From Firmicutes bacterium UBA2530 (lineage in GTDB: Bacteria; Bacillota; Clostridia; Tissierellales; Sedimentibacteraceae): 22,955 bases of DNA. The stretch's first letter is position 1. Every line of letters begins with the position of its first letter. The stretch covers positions 49,427 through 72,381 of the forward strand of contig DDNC01000012.1 of assembly GCA_002340985.1 (NCBI GenBank), written 5' to 3'. The translations under genes were made by a program, and so were the position numbers. Shown one piece after another: positions 1-8,283 of this stretch. Below the pieces are notes generated by a model. That model had not been told where the DNA came from and did no database searches. It saw nothing but the letters and a program-made list of their open reading frames with translations.

Positions 1-1877
1 GTCTGGTGTGAGGATGCTTTTACTATTTCGTTTATCAATTCGTTTGTTTCATTTGTTTTGCTCACTATCCCGGCCAGTGACCTTCCTGCTTCGTCAGCCA
101 GCAACGTCCCCTTGCGTATTGCGCTGATTGAATTTTCTATAAGTGACGTTGTCTGCTTTGCCGCCTCGGCTGACTTGCCTGCAAGATTTCTCACCTCATC
201 CGCAACCACCGCAAAGCCCTTTCCTGCAGAACCTGCTCTTGCAGCCTCCACTGCGGCGTTTAACGCAAGTATGTTTGTCTGGAAAGCTATATCGTCTATT
301 ACCTTTATAATTTTTCCTATTTCATTAGACGAGTTGCTTATTTCGTCCATTGCCGAAAGCATGTCCCTCATCTGGTCATTGCCGGATTCCACTTCTCTTG
401 ATGCTTCCAATGCTTTGTTTCCTGCATTTTCAGCATATTCGGCATTGCTGACTATTGTCTGATATATTTCGTTTATTTCTGCTGACAGCTCTTCTATTGC
501 GCTCGCCTGCTCCGTTGTCCCTTGTGCAAGTATCTGAGAACCTGTGGATACCTGCTCCGCATTCATACTGATGGAATCTGCCGATTCTTTTATACTGCCT
601 ATAGTTGACTGCAGTGTTTCCGAAACATGCAAGAGCGAACCTTTAAGCTTTGCAAATTCTCCCGCATAATCATTTTTTAGCTCAACAGCTAAATTTCCCT
701 CTGCAATTTCATCGAGGACCTTCACACTTTCATCTATGTAAGCTATGTAGGATTTCAGCCTCAAGGTAAGGCTCTCAATTGATTTAGCAAGCGCTCCGAT
801 TTCATCGCTGCTTTTTATGTCTATGTCAACATCCAACTCACCCTCAGCCAGCCTGTTTGTTATTGCAGTTACCCTTTTTATAGGTCCTGTGACAATTCCA
901 AGTATTATAAACATCACCACCGATAATGCTGCTATTGTTGCAACATATATAAGAATTATGATTCCTATGAGCATGCGTGTATTGGATGTAAATTCATTCT
1001 TAGGCATTGCGGATATTATTTTCCAGCCTGTGCTCCCTATTTCCGCACTGTTGCCCATGATTTTATTATCTTTATATGTGTATTCTCTTACCTCACCGTC
1101 ACCAATTGAATTTATCATATTTTGGCTGATACCTATTTCGTTTATGGTCTTCAGCAAATTGTCTGCGTCCTTATGCGCCACCACTATATTGCTTCCGGTT
1201 AAAAGAGTGAAATATCCTCCGTTTCCAAGCTTGTATCCGCTGACCATATTTGCAAGAGTGTCGATGGTAATGTCAACGGCTGTCAATCCTTCTATCCTGC
1301 CGTTTACATGGACAGGCGCCGTAATTGTAATTACCATGCCTCCTGTTGCGGCATCAACGTATGGGTCTGTAATGCATATTTTATCGTCCGTAATGCTTGC
1401 ATAATATTCCCTTATGGTCAAATCAAAGGATTCATCCGACAATCCGTCCATATCATCAAAATAATAGGAAGGATTACCCTCCGCAATATATGCTGAAAGT
1501 ATTATATCCTTGTTCGCTTTCTGAGTATCTATAAGTGTATTTCTCACAATAACAGATTTTTCATTTACCAAAACATCTCCACGGCTTTTAACACTCACTA
1601 AAAAATCCTGGATGTTTTTATCCTGTGCCATCTGCTGGACAATTGTAACATACTTTTCAAAGAAAAGTTCGGCTTCCTTGCTTACACTCTGAGATGTTTC
1701 ACTCAATATGCTTTTTTCATTTTTTGTAAATCTGTTGTTCACCGTTGCTCCTATTATCGCTCCGTTCATTAAAAGCAGCAGCGTGCATCCAACAAACAAA
1801 ATAAACATTAACCTTCCTTTTATGCTTCTTATCTTATGCTTTTTCGCGATGTCTTTTCGATTGTTTTTCCCGCCCAT
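1..1877 (-). CDS. Methyl-accepting chemotaxis protein (mcp1), 3' end cut by window edge
   Basis: Transmembrane chemoreceptor that senses a ligand outside the cell and controls CheA. The visible 625 residues show a cytoplasmic basic N-terminus, a membrane helix at about 21-45, a double-Cache type sensor to about residue 300, a second membrane helix, HAMP, a HAMP-like repeat (around the AEGNLAVELKNDYAGEF stretch) and most of the signalling hairpin with the family-diagnostic FQTNILALNAAVEAARAG. The reading frame is open to base 3, so the C-terminus is missing. I chose the ATG at 1875-1877 because it is in frame with the first membrane helix and has a GGAGGG site 12 bases upstream. Residues F151, R156, Y158, Y159, Y173, D175 and D202 line up with the amino-acid-binding motif of dCache sensors, with two aromatic substitutions. 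It is a close paralogue of the next gene upstream and has its own sigma-28-type promoter. Confidence 0.95.
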   Translation of the reverse strand, partial: MGGKNNRKDIAKKHKIRSIKGRLMFILFVGCTLLLLMNGAIIGATVNNRFTKNEKSILSETSQSVSKEAELFFEKYVTIVQQMAQDKNIQDFLVSVKSRGDVLVNEKSVIVRNTLIDTQKANKDIILSAYIAEGNPSYYFDDMDGLSDESFDLTIREYYASITDDKICITDPYVDAATGGMVITITAPVHVNGRIEGLTAVDITIDTLANMVSGYKLGNGGYFTLLTGSNIVVAHKDADNLLKTINEIGISQNMINSIGDGEVREYTYKDNKIMGNSAEIGSTGWKIISAMPKNEFTSNTRMLIGIIILIYVATIAALSVVMFIILGIVTGPIKRVTAITNRLAEGELDVDIDIKSSDEIGALAKSIESLTLRLKSYIAYIDESVKVLDEIAEGNLAVELKNDYAGEFAKLKGSLLHVSETLQSTIGSIKESADSISMNAEQVSTGSQILAQGTTEQASAIEELSAEINEIYQTIVSNAEYAENAGNKALEASREVESGNDQMRDMLSAMDEISNSSNEIGKIIKVIDDIAFQTNILALNAAVEAARAGSAGKGFAVVADEVRNLAGKSAEAAKQTTSLIENSISAIRKGTLLADEAGRSLAGIVSKTNETNELINEIVKASSHQ

Positions 1878-1917
1878 TTATTCTCTTTACCCTCCATAAA
1901 ATTTTGGTACTATAATA

Positions 1918-1944
1918 TTATCGGAAATATTATCGAAAACTTTA
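1918..1944 (-). promoter_or_regulatory. Sigma-28 (FliA/SigD) promoter of mcp1
   Basis: On the minus strand the sequence reads TAAA, exactly 15 bases, then TCCGATAA. The sigma-28 consensus is TAAA-N15-GCCGATAA, so only one base of the -10 element differs. It lies about 41 bases upstream of the mcp1 start codon and downstream of the mcp2 terminator, which fits an independently transcribed receptor gene. The matching sigma factor gene is in the same window at 21933-22724. Confidence 0.85.
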
Positions 1945-1980
1945 ACTGAATCGGCAAATTAAATAATTCACAGCCTTGTT

Positions 1981-2015
1981 GACAACAAACCCGGCAGCTT
2001 ATCGGTCTGCCGGGT
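1981..2015 (-). terminator. Rho-independent terminator after mcp2
   Basis: The minus strand carries CCCGGCAG, a 9-base loop and CTGCCGGG (stem at 1990-1997 and 2007-2014, extended by one A-T pair), followed by TTTGTTGTC. The stem is GC-rich in an AT-rich gap and directly follows the mcp2 stop codon. The T-run is interrupted by G, so termination may be incomplete. Confidence 0.75.
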
Positions 2016-2020
2016 ATAAA

Positions 2021-4081
2021 TTACTTATTTACTGCTAATGAATCAGTATTGAATCTTCCTACCAAATCGTTAAGTATGTGTGCCTGTCCTGAAAGCTCTT
2101 CGCTGTTTGCAGCGCTGGCCTCGGCTGTGGCCGCATTTTCCTGAACCACGGATGATATCTGCTCTATTCCGCTTCTTATCTGATTTACCGAAATAGTCTG
2201 GTGTGAGGATGCTTTTACTATTTCATTTATTATCTCATTTGTCTCATTTGTTTTGCTCACTATTCCAGCCAGTGACCTCCCTGCTCCGTCCGCCAGCAAT
2301 GTTCCCTTGCGGATTGCGTTGATTGAGTTTTCTATAAGAGATGTGGTCTGCTTTGCAGCCTCGGCTGACTTGCCGGCGAGGTTTCTCACCTCATCTGCAA
2401 CCACCGCAAAGCCCTTGCCCGCCGAACCGGCTCTTGCTGCCTCCACCGCAGCATTTAACGCAAGTATGTTTGTCTGGAATGCTATGTCGTCTATTACCTT
2501 AATAATCTTTCCTATTTCGCTTGATGAGTTGCTTATTTCATCCATTGCAGAAAGCATGTCCCTCATTTGTGCATTACCGGATTCTACTTCCCTTGATGCC
2601 TCCAACGCCTTGCTTCCCGCATTTTCTGCATACTCCGCATTGCTGACTATTGTCTGATATATTTCATTTATTTCAGCTGAAAGCTCCTCTATAGCACTCG
2701 CCTGCTCTGTTGTGCCCTGAGCCAGTATCTGTGCTCCGGAGGATACATGCTCTGCGTTCATATTGATGGAATCTGCCGATTCCTTTATCTTCCCTATGGT
2801 TGATTTCAATGTCTCAGAAACATTCAACAGAGAACCTTTAAGCTTGGCAAATTCCCCCGCATAATCGTTTTTCAACTCCACAGCCAAATTTCCCTCTGCC
2901 ATTTCATCAAGCACATCCACACTTTCGTCTATATATGCTATGTAGGACTTCAGCCTGAACGTCAGGCTCTCGATTGATTTTGCCAGAGCACCGATTTCAT
3001 CACTGCTTTTTATGTCTATGTCCACATCCAGCTGACCCTCGGCTAATCTGTTCGTTATTTCCGTTATTTTCTTTATAGGCTTTGTCATTTTGCTTATCAA
3101 TAACGCCATTACAATTAAAAGCAGTACCAATGCAAGTACAAATGTAATTACTATATTCAAAATAATCTGTTTTGTATTAGATTCAAATTCATCCATAGTC
3201 ATAGAGGACAGTATCCTCCATCCCGTGTTTCCAATTGCTATACTGTTTCCAATAAGCTTTTCATCCTTATATGTATATTCTGACACATTTCCCGATTTGT
3301 TCTTTATCAGCTGGATCATATTGTCGCTCAGTTCAATTTCGTCTATGGGTTTTAATATGTTGTCTGAATCTCTGTGCGCCGCAACTATATTGTTTTCCGT
3401 GATCAGTGTGAAATATCCGGTTTCTCCTGTTTTATATCCACTTACAATTTTTGAAAGGTTGTCTGTAGATATGTCAACCGCTGCCAGGCCTTCTATTTTC
3501 CCGTTGACCTTAACCGGTGCCGAAATGGTGATAACTGTCTTTCCTGTAATTGCATCAATATAGGGATCTGTTATGCAAATTATACCTTCGGATATGGATT
3601 TATAGTAGGATCTTGTTGTTGTATCGAAACCAAAATCCGAAAATGCCGTAGGTGATGACAAGTAGTAGTCTTTTTCTGCAATAAAAGCGCCCAGTATTAC
3701 ATCCGGGTCAGAATTTACCGTCTCCTTCAATGTCAGTGCCGCAGTCATAAATCCTTCAGTTTCCAGAAGTGTATCTCTTCCCTTCACATCAATCAGAAAT
3801 TGCTGTAGATTTTTGTCCTGACCAATCTGAAGCACTATACCTATATACTTTTCAAAAAATGCATTAGCCTTATTGCTGACACCTTCAGACGATGCTTCAA
3901 GTATTTCCTTTTCATTTTCCGTAAATTTACTATTGACTGTTGTACTGATTAAAATCCCCATAAAAAGCAACGCTATAAAAAACATAACAAATAACGCCAA
4001 CGTGATTTTCATGGTTATGCTTTTGTTTTTTCTGGGTTCTGCTTCTTGTTCATTTGTTTTTTTCATTTTAATTTTCTTCAT
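2021..4081 (-). CDS. Methyl-accepting chemotaxis protein (mcp2)
   Basis: Complete 686-residue chemoreceptor. Order of parts: basic N-terminus, membrane helix at about 24-47, double-Cache extracellular sensor about 50-300, membrane helix about 305-330, HAMP about 331-383, a second HAMP-like segment about 384-425, and a signalling domain with the hairpin tip near residues 535-570 (conserved E548, R550). Sensor residues F152, R157, Y159, Y160, Y174, D176 and D203 match the spacing of the dCache amino-acid-binding motif; the usual Tyr and Trp at the first and third positions are Phe and Tyr here. No CheR-binding pentapeptide is seen at the C-terminus. The start at 4081 has an AAGGAAG site 9 bases upstream. 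It follows the fliT-like gene after a weak hairpin, and no sigma-28-type promoter is visible in the short gap, so read-through from the fliD operon is possible. The ligand is unknown; an amino acid or related amine is an inference. Confidence 0.95.
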   Translation of the reverse strand: MKKIKMKKTNEQEAEPRKNKSITMKITLALFVMFFIALLFMGILISTTVNSKFTENEKEILEASSEGVSNKANAFFEKYIGIVLQIGQDKNLQQFLIDVKGRDTLLETEGFMTAALTLKETVNSDPDVILGAFIAEKDYYLSSPTAFSDFGFDTTTRSYYKSISEGIICITDPYIDAITGKTVITISAPVKVNGKIEGLAAVDISTDNLSKIVSGYKTGETGYFTLITENNIVAAHRDSDNILKPIDEIELSDNMIQLIKNKSGNVSEYTYKDEKLIGNSIAIGNTGWRILSSMTMDEFESNTKQIILNIVITFVLALVLLLIVMALLISKMTKPIKKITEITNRLAEGQLDVDIDIKSSDEIGALAKSIESLTFRLKSYIAYIDESVDVLDEMAEGNLAVELKNDYAGEFAKLKGSLLNVSETLKSTIGKIKESADSINMNAEHVSSGAQILAQGTTEQASAIEELSAEINEIYQTIVSNAEYAENAGSKALEASREVESGNAQMRDMLSAMDEISNSSSEIGKIIKVIDDIAFQTNILALNAAVEAARAGSAGKGFAVVADEVRNLAGKSAEAAKQTTSLIENSINAIRKGTLLADGAGRSLAGIVSKTNETNEIINEIVKASSHQTISVNQIRSGIEQISSVVQENAATAEASAANSEELSGQAHILNDLVGRFNTDSLAVNK

Positions 4082-4126
4082 AGGAGCACACTTCCTTATT
4101 AATTTTCATATAGTAATTTTACTTAA

Positions 4127-4148
4127 AGCGGACCTAAATAGGTCCGCT
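4127..4148 (-). terminator. Hairpin after the fliT-like gene, possible weak terminator
   Basis: AGCGGACC and GGTCCGCT form a perfect 8-bp stem around a 6-base loop, directly after the fliT-like stop codon. On the minus strand it is followed only by TTTAAGTAAAATT, not a solid T-run, so it may be an attenuating hairpin or an mRNA end-stabilising structure that lets some transcript continue into mcp2. Confidence 0.5.
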
Positions 4149-4149
4149 G

Positions 4150-4515
4150 TCAGGCTTTTATGTTTATCAGCCTGGTAGGTTCTTCTGGCTGATTTAAAAT
4201 ATTTTTGACATTTTTCAATTCTTCATTGAGATTCTTGCGAATCAGATTATCTGTTTCGGCAGTTTCTTTGAATACCTCTCTTATTTCTTTTTTTAATGAA
4301 CTGAATTTGTCAGCTTCTCCAAACTTTGAATAAAGCCCCTCTTTTTTGCTTATTTCTTCACTGAATGCATTAATTTTTTCAACATGCTTTTGCCTTCCAT
4401 CAATCATGGAGCTGATTTTTTCATAATCCGTCTTTGGAGACAACTTTGATATTTCTATCGTAAAGTTCCGCAGCTCCACTACAGCTTCTAATTTTTTTCT
4501 TAACAGTTCTTCCAT
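4150..4515 (-). CDS. FliT-like flagellar protein
   Basis: A 121-residue, charged, predicted all-helical protein without signal peptide or membrane segment. The sequence itself is not distinctive. The call rests mainly on position: fliD, fliS, then a small helical protein is the usual fliD-fliS-fliT order, and the length matches the FliT/FlgN type of export chaperone, which in known systems binds FliD and delivers it to the export gate. The start codon at 4515 lies 9 bases beyond the fliS stop codon (TGA at 4525-4527), with GGTGA as a modest ribosome site overlapping the end of fliS, so translation is probably coupled. It could instead be an FlgN-like chaperone or a lineage-specific flagellar protein. 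Confidence 0.6.
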   Translation of the reverse strand: MEELLRKKLEAVVELRNFTIEISKLSPKTDYEKISSMIDGRQKHVEKINAFSEEISKKEGLYSKFGEADKFSSLKKEIREVFKETAETDNLIRKNLNEELKNVKNILNQPEEPTRLINIKA

Positions 4516-4524
4516 ATTTCACCA

Positions 4525-4902
4525 TCAGTTCTTAGATGTTCTGGCCATTACATCTGCTTCAGCCCATGTATCTCTCAGGTCCTTTACCATAGGAAGTATT
4601 CCGTCTATATATTGCGAGGATTTCATTGCGGATGCCTTGACAATCTCACCGTTAAAAAACATATACATGTCTGAAAGCTCCTGTGACAGCTGGTATTTAT
4701 CATCCAGAGTCACAATGAGATGATTGAATATTTTTCTTGTTTTTTCAAGAACCACATTGGCATTCTCGTAATCATTATGTTCTATTAACATCTTCCCCTG
4801 GTTGAGCTTCTTGATAGCCTCGTCAAACAATAAAAGCAGAAGTTCTCCCTTTGTCATCGTATTTACTGAAGTTTTCTTGTACTGTTCAAATGGATTCAAC
4901 AT
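4525..4902 (-). CDS. fliS: Flagellin export chaperone FliS
   Basis: A 125-residue cytoplasmic helical protein, the normal length for FliS, which binds the C-terminal region of unpolymerised flagellin and keeps it export-ready. The N-terminus NPFEQYKKTSVNTMTKGELL and the following LLLLFDEAIKKL are typical of the family, as is LRDTWAEA near the C-terminus. An AAAGGAG site lies 5-6 bases before the ATG at 4902. It sits directly downstream of fliD (15 bases between genes), the standard arrangement in flagellated Firmicutes. Confidence 0.95.
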   Translation of the reverse strand: MLNPFEQYKKTSVNTMTKGELLLLLFDEAIKKLNQGKMLIEHNDYENANVVLEKTRKIFNHLIVTLDDKYQLSQELSDMYMFFNGEIVKASAMKSSQYIDGILPMVKDLRDTWAEADVMARTSKN

Positions 4903-4917
4903 ATCTTCTCCTTTAGC

Positions 4918-7185
4918 CTAATTTCCCATCATGTCTGTAAGCCACGAGCTTTGAGCATTAAGTTTATTTAAACCGTCTTCAAGTGCGGCGAATTGCTTCC
5001 AATATCTCGTTCTTTCTGCTTCAAGTGACTTCTTGAGGGTTGCCATTTTATCGTCATATTCCTTCATTTTTTTCGAAATAAAGTTTTGATCTGCAGTCAT
5101 ACCGCCCGGCAATCCTGCCTCCTCTATGAGCACACCCGTGTTTCCATATTCCCCCACATTTTTTACGAGAATTTTCTTCAGCTGCACGGCTATTCCCGAA
5201 ACTCCATTTTCTCCGTTAGTCGACGTGCCTGTGAACAGCTTTGCAATTTCGTCTGGATTTTCCAGAAGCTTTTCCTTGAATTTCTTCTCGTCGAAAACAA
5301 GCTTGCCGCTGGTATCCATGCTTGCTGAGGAAATACCTATTGATGCCAATGAAATGGTTCTTACATCCGTAAAGGATGCCATAACTCTCTTAAGACTACC
5401 GAGAAGGTTGTTCATATTTCTGTCGCCGTAAAGGCTGCCCTTCTTAGCCTCCTCATTCCAGTTCTTTATTTCATCTTCCTTCATATCATCCTGCTGCTCA
5501 GGGGTAAGAGGAAGATAGCTTCTGCTGGGCTTTTCTTTTGTCTTTGTTCCTATGAGGTTTATTATTTCATTATATTCATCAATGAATTTTTTAACTTTTT
5601 CCACAATCTCATCGCTGTTGTTTGTTACATCGAAGGTTATTGGCTTGCTAAAATCAATGTCCTTCGCTTTTTCATTAAGCTCAATGTTAATTTCCTCAAC
5701 GGAAATGTTAGCACTACTTCGTGTAATCGTGGTTGGAATTCCATTTAACTTATAAGTCAGCTCTGTATCTGTTCCGTTTTTTGCAATGTAATCAGTTCCC
5801 GCTGTACCGAACAGCGCTGTAGCTAAATTACCGCCATCTAAATCAGTGATAGATACTTTTTTGTGTGCTCCTGTTTCTTTAGATACTGCCGAAAAAGTAT
5901 CTGTTGTTGAAGAATAGGAAATGTTCACATCTGATTCAGCATTGATTTTTTTGATAATGTCATTAAGAGATGTTCCTTTTGCTATTAAAATTTCTTTACC
6001 ATTAACATCTATTTTATAAACAGCTTCTCCCTTAGCATTTATGGCAGTCCCGGTTGTTAGTGAAGTTTTTAATCCTGATGATCTAGTGCTATCTATTGCT
6101 ATGTTTTTGTTAATTCTGTTATAGTCACCGGATTGCAAACCTGTAAGCATGCTGAGATGCTTGCTTATAGAGCTTACCCCTAAAATGTTGTTATCACCTG
6201 TAGCCTTAAATGTGATTTTACCCGCTTCTGTTGTCTTATCCACTGTAATCTTTCCGGATCCAAAAGCTTTATCCAATTCTGTCTGCAAATGATCTGCTAG
6301 TTTTCCCGAATCTGTTATTCCGGAATTTAATTTAATCTGCTTAAGTACTCCGTTGTATTCAAAGGTTATATATTGGTTATCGCTTCCCAAAACGTCTGTA
6401 GCTATTCTATATAACTCTGTTTCTACTATTTCATCGCCTATTTTTCCCTCGTTATCTTTTCCGGCTACATTCATTTTAAGAACACTCAAAAATTCCTTGC
6501 TTGCGGCTGACAATACGCCTCCGCCTGTTATTTCAAATTTTCCATCATTGTTTATGCCGAAGCTAACCTTATCTTTGCCTTCAGATACAAGCTTTGTATT
6601 TACCTGATCAAGCTTCTTATTCAACTCAGTAAGCATATCGTTCACATCTTCTATATTGTCACCCTTGAAATCTTTATCAATAGTAAAGCTATAGACCTTT
6701 TCATTTGCAATAGAAATGCTGAAAGTTTCTCCTGCCAACCTTGAAACATTCTTAGTCATATCATTGCTTGTACTGAACTCTTTTGTTGACACCTGGTTTT
6801 TTGAAGCAAGGCTTGCTGCCGTTGCAACATCTTTTATATTTGTAATTTCAAAATTCTTTATATTATTTGCATTTCCCGTTACATTCACATAGTTTGATGA
6901 TGATTTAAACGTGTTTGCTTCAAAGAAGCCTGGGCTTAAAATGTTGGTTTTTGAGCTTGAATATGAAAAATATTTATTGCTCAGTGCCAAAAGCTTTGAG
7001 CTAACCTCCCTATATGCTTCCTGCCTGTATAACAGCTTCTGTTTTGATTGGTATTGCTTGTTTATTTTATTTCTTGTGCCGGCTGTCATCTGTTTTACAA
7101 GCTCGTCTGTGTCCAGTCCTGACAGCAGCCCTCCTACTCCCTTGCTTGTTGATGATCCGTATAAGCTGGTTGAAAGTATCGACAT
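4918..7185 (-). CDS. fliD: Flagellar filament cap protein FliD (hook-associated protein 2), long form
   Basis: Exported protein that caps the filament tip and guides flagellin folding. The N-terminal D0/D1 region (about 1-100) has the FliD-type GLLSGLDTDELVKQMTAG start and coiled segment. Residues about 100-540 are a variable beta-rich, Thr/Ser/Gly-rich middle. The C-terminal domain (about 545-755) contains FIDEYNEIINLI, LTPEQQDDM, GSLYGDRNMNNLLG and a terminal coiled helix ending WLTDMMGN, all as expected. At 755 residues it is longer than most FliD proteins (roughly 450-650), so the surface domains are enlarged. No Sec signal is present, consistent with type III export. The start has an AAAGGAG site. 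It lies between cheB and fliS in one apparent transcript. Confidence 0.95.
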   Translation of the reverse strand: MSILSTSLYGSSTSKGVGGLLSGLDTDELVKQMTAGTRNKINKQYQSKQKLLYRQEAYREVSSKLLALSNKYFSYSSSKTNILSPGFFEANTFKSSSNYVNVTGNANNIKNFEITNIKDVATAASLASKNQVSTKEFSTSNDMTKNVSRLAGETFSISIANEKVYSFTIDKDFKGDNIEDVNDMLTELNKKLDQVNTKLVSEGKDKVSFGINNDGKFEITGGGVLSAASKEFLSVLKMNVAGKDNEGKIGDEIVETELYRIATDVLGSDNQYITFEYNGVLKQIKLNSGITDSGKLADHLQTELDKAFGSGKITVDKTTEAGKITFKATGDNNILGVSSISKHLSMLTGLQSGDYNRINKNIAIDSTRSSGLKTSLTTGTAINAKGEAVYKIDVNGKEILIAKGTSLNDIIKKINAESDVNISYSSTTDTFSAVSKETGAHKKVSITDLDGGNLATALFGTAGTDYIAKNGTDTELTYKLNGIPTTITRSSANISVEEINIELNEKAKDIDFSKPITFDVTNNSDEIVEKVKKFIDEYNEIINLIGTKTKEKPSRSYLPLTPEQQDDMKEDEIKNWNEEAKKGSLYGDRNMNNLLGSLKRVMASFTDVRTISLASIGISSASMDTSGKLVFDEKKFKEKLLENPDEIAKLFTGTSTNGENGVSGIAVQLKKILVKNVGEYGNTGVLIEEAGLPGGMTADQNFISKKMKEYDDKMATLKKSLEAERTRYWKQFAALEDGLNKLNAQSSWLTDMMGN

Positions 7186-7213
7186 TAATTTTCTCCTTTC
7201 TCGTACTGTTTAT

Positions 7214-8281
7214 TTATCTATTCAAATGCTTCAATAGCAAATCAGCTATTTTTTCTATAGATGCTTGTGTCTCAACGGCTCCTATGTTGTATGCAACCAT
7301 TGGCATTCCGTATACCACCGAAGATTTTTCATCCTGACCTATAGTGTATGCTCCCGCCTTTTTCATATTCATGAGACCGCTTGCACCATCCTTGCCCATA
7401 CCTGTAAGAATTATTCCCACAGCATTTTTTCCTGCTGCTTCAGCAACTGAGTTGAAAAGAACATCTACGGATGGGCAGTGGCCGCTGACCTTTTCTCCAG
7501 GTCTGCAGGATACGTAGTATCCCTTTTCATCCTTCATGAGCTTCATCTGCTTATCGCCCGGTGCTATGAGCACCAGACCGCCTTCCACCCTGTCACCATC
7601 GGCCGCTTCCCGTACACTCATATTGCATATTTTATTCAACCTGTCAGCGTACATTTTTGTAAATCCCGGAGGCATATGCTGCGTAACTAAAATTCCCGGC
7701 ATATCCTTGGGCAAATCCTTGATTATTTTAAGAGTTGCTTCTGTTCCTCCCGTAGAAGCTCCTATTGCTATTATTTTCTTTGCAGCTATCTTAATAAGAC
7801 TTGAAAGCGATATGGGAGCTTTTGCCTGTGCGGGAGCAGCAGCCTCTTCTATCTTAGCCGGCTCATCTCTTTTGACCGTCATGAGCTTTGCAATAGAAGC
7901 AATCTTAATTTTTGTTTTAAGCTCTCTTATAAATGATTGAAAATCATTGCTTGAGGACATATCAGGCTTTTTAACAAAATCTACCGCGCCTGACTGAAGC
8001 GCATCAAACACGCTTATGTTCATCGAGCTTACGAGCACAACTTTCATGGGATGCTCCACCATCAATTTTTTAATGAATGTAAGCCCATCCATCTTAGGCA
8101 TTTCTATATCGAGCGTTACTATATCGGGCTTGAGGGCTATAATTTTATCCATTGCATCCAGGGGATCCACAGCCATACCTATAACTTCTATCCTCGTATC
8201 ATTGTTCAGTTCATTTTTCAACACATTTCTAAATAACAGAGAATCATCGGTTATTAATACTTTAATATTGTTTGCAATCAT
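7214..8281 (-). CDS. cheB: Chemotaxis response regulator protein-glutamate methylesterase CheB
   Basis: Removes methyl groups from receptor glutamates, and in many species deamidates receptor glutamines, when phosphorylated by CheA. The receiver domain (about 5-125) has acidic D12 and D13, phospho-acceptor D58 in TLDIEMPKMDG and Lys in VDFVKKPD (104/105). An Ala/Pro linker (about 140-160) joins the methylesterase domain (about 168-355), which keeps the catalytic triad S176 (IGASTGG), H202 (TQHMPPGFT) and D298 (LTGMGKDGA). At 355 residues it is full length. The start ATG follows the cheR stop by only 2 bases, with AAAGGAC inside the end of cheR serving as ribosome site, so the two are translationally coupled. 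Confidence 0.97.
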   Translation of the reverse strand: MIANNIKVLITDDSLLFRNVLKNELNNDTRIEVIGMAVDPLDAMDKIIALKPDIVTLDIEMPKMDGLTFIKKLMVEHPMKVVLVSSMNISVFDALQSGAVDFVKKPDMSSSNDFQSFIRELKTKIKIASIAKLMTVKRDEPAKIEEAAAPAQAKAPISLSSLIKIAAKKIIAIGASTGGTEATLKIIKDLPKDMPGILVTQHMPPGFTKMYADRLNKICNMSVREAADGDRVEGGLVLIAPGDKQMKLMKDEKGYYVSCRPGEKVSGHCPSVDVLFNSVAEAAGKNAVGIILTGMGKDGASGLMNMKKAGAYTIGQDEKSSVVYGMPMVAYNIGAVETQASIEKIADLLLKHLNR

Positions 8282-8283
8282 AG

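Noticed and set aside
58..462. 134-codon open frame on the plus strand inside mcp1, with a near-identical copy at 2253-2657 inside mcp2
   Set aside because: It is antisense to the receptor signalling domain. It recurs only because the two receptor genes are duplicates, its product is low-complexity Ser/Ala/Leu, and it has no ribosome site.
817..1404. 195-codon open frame antisense to the mcp1 sensor and HAMP region
   Set aside because: The opposite strand encodes a well-supported chemoreceptor, and the apparent hydrophobic stretches are reverse-complement artefacts of it.
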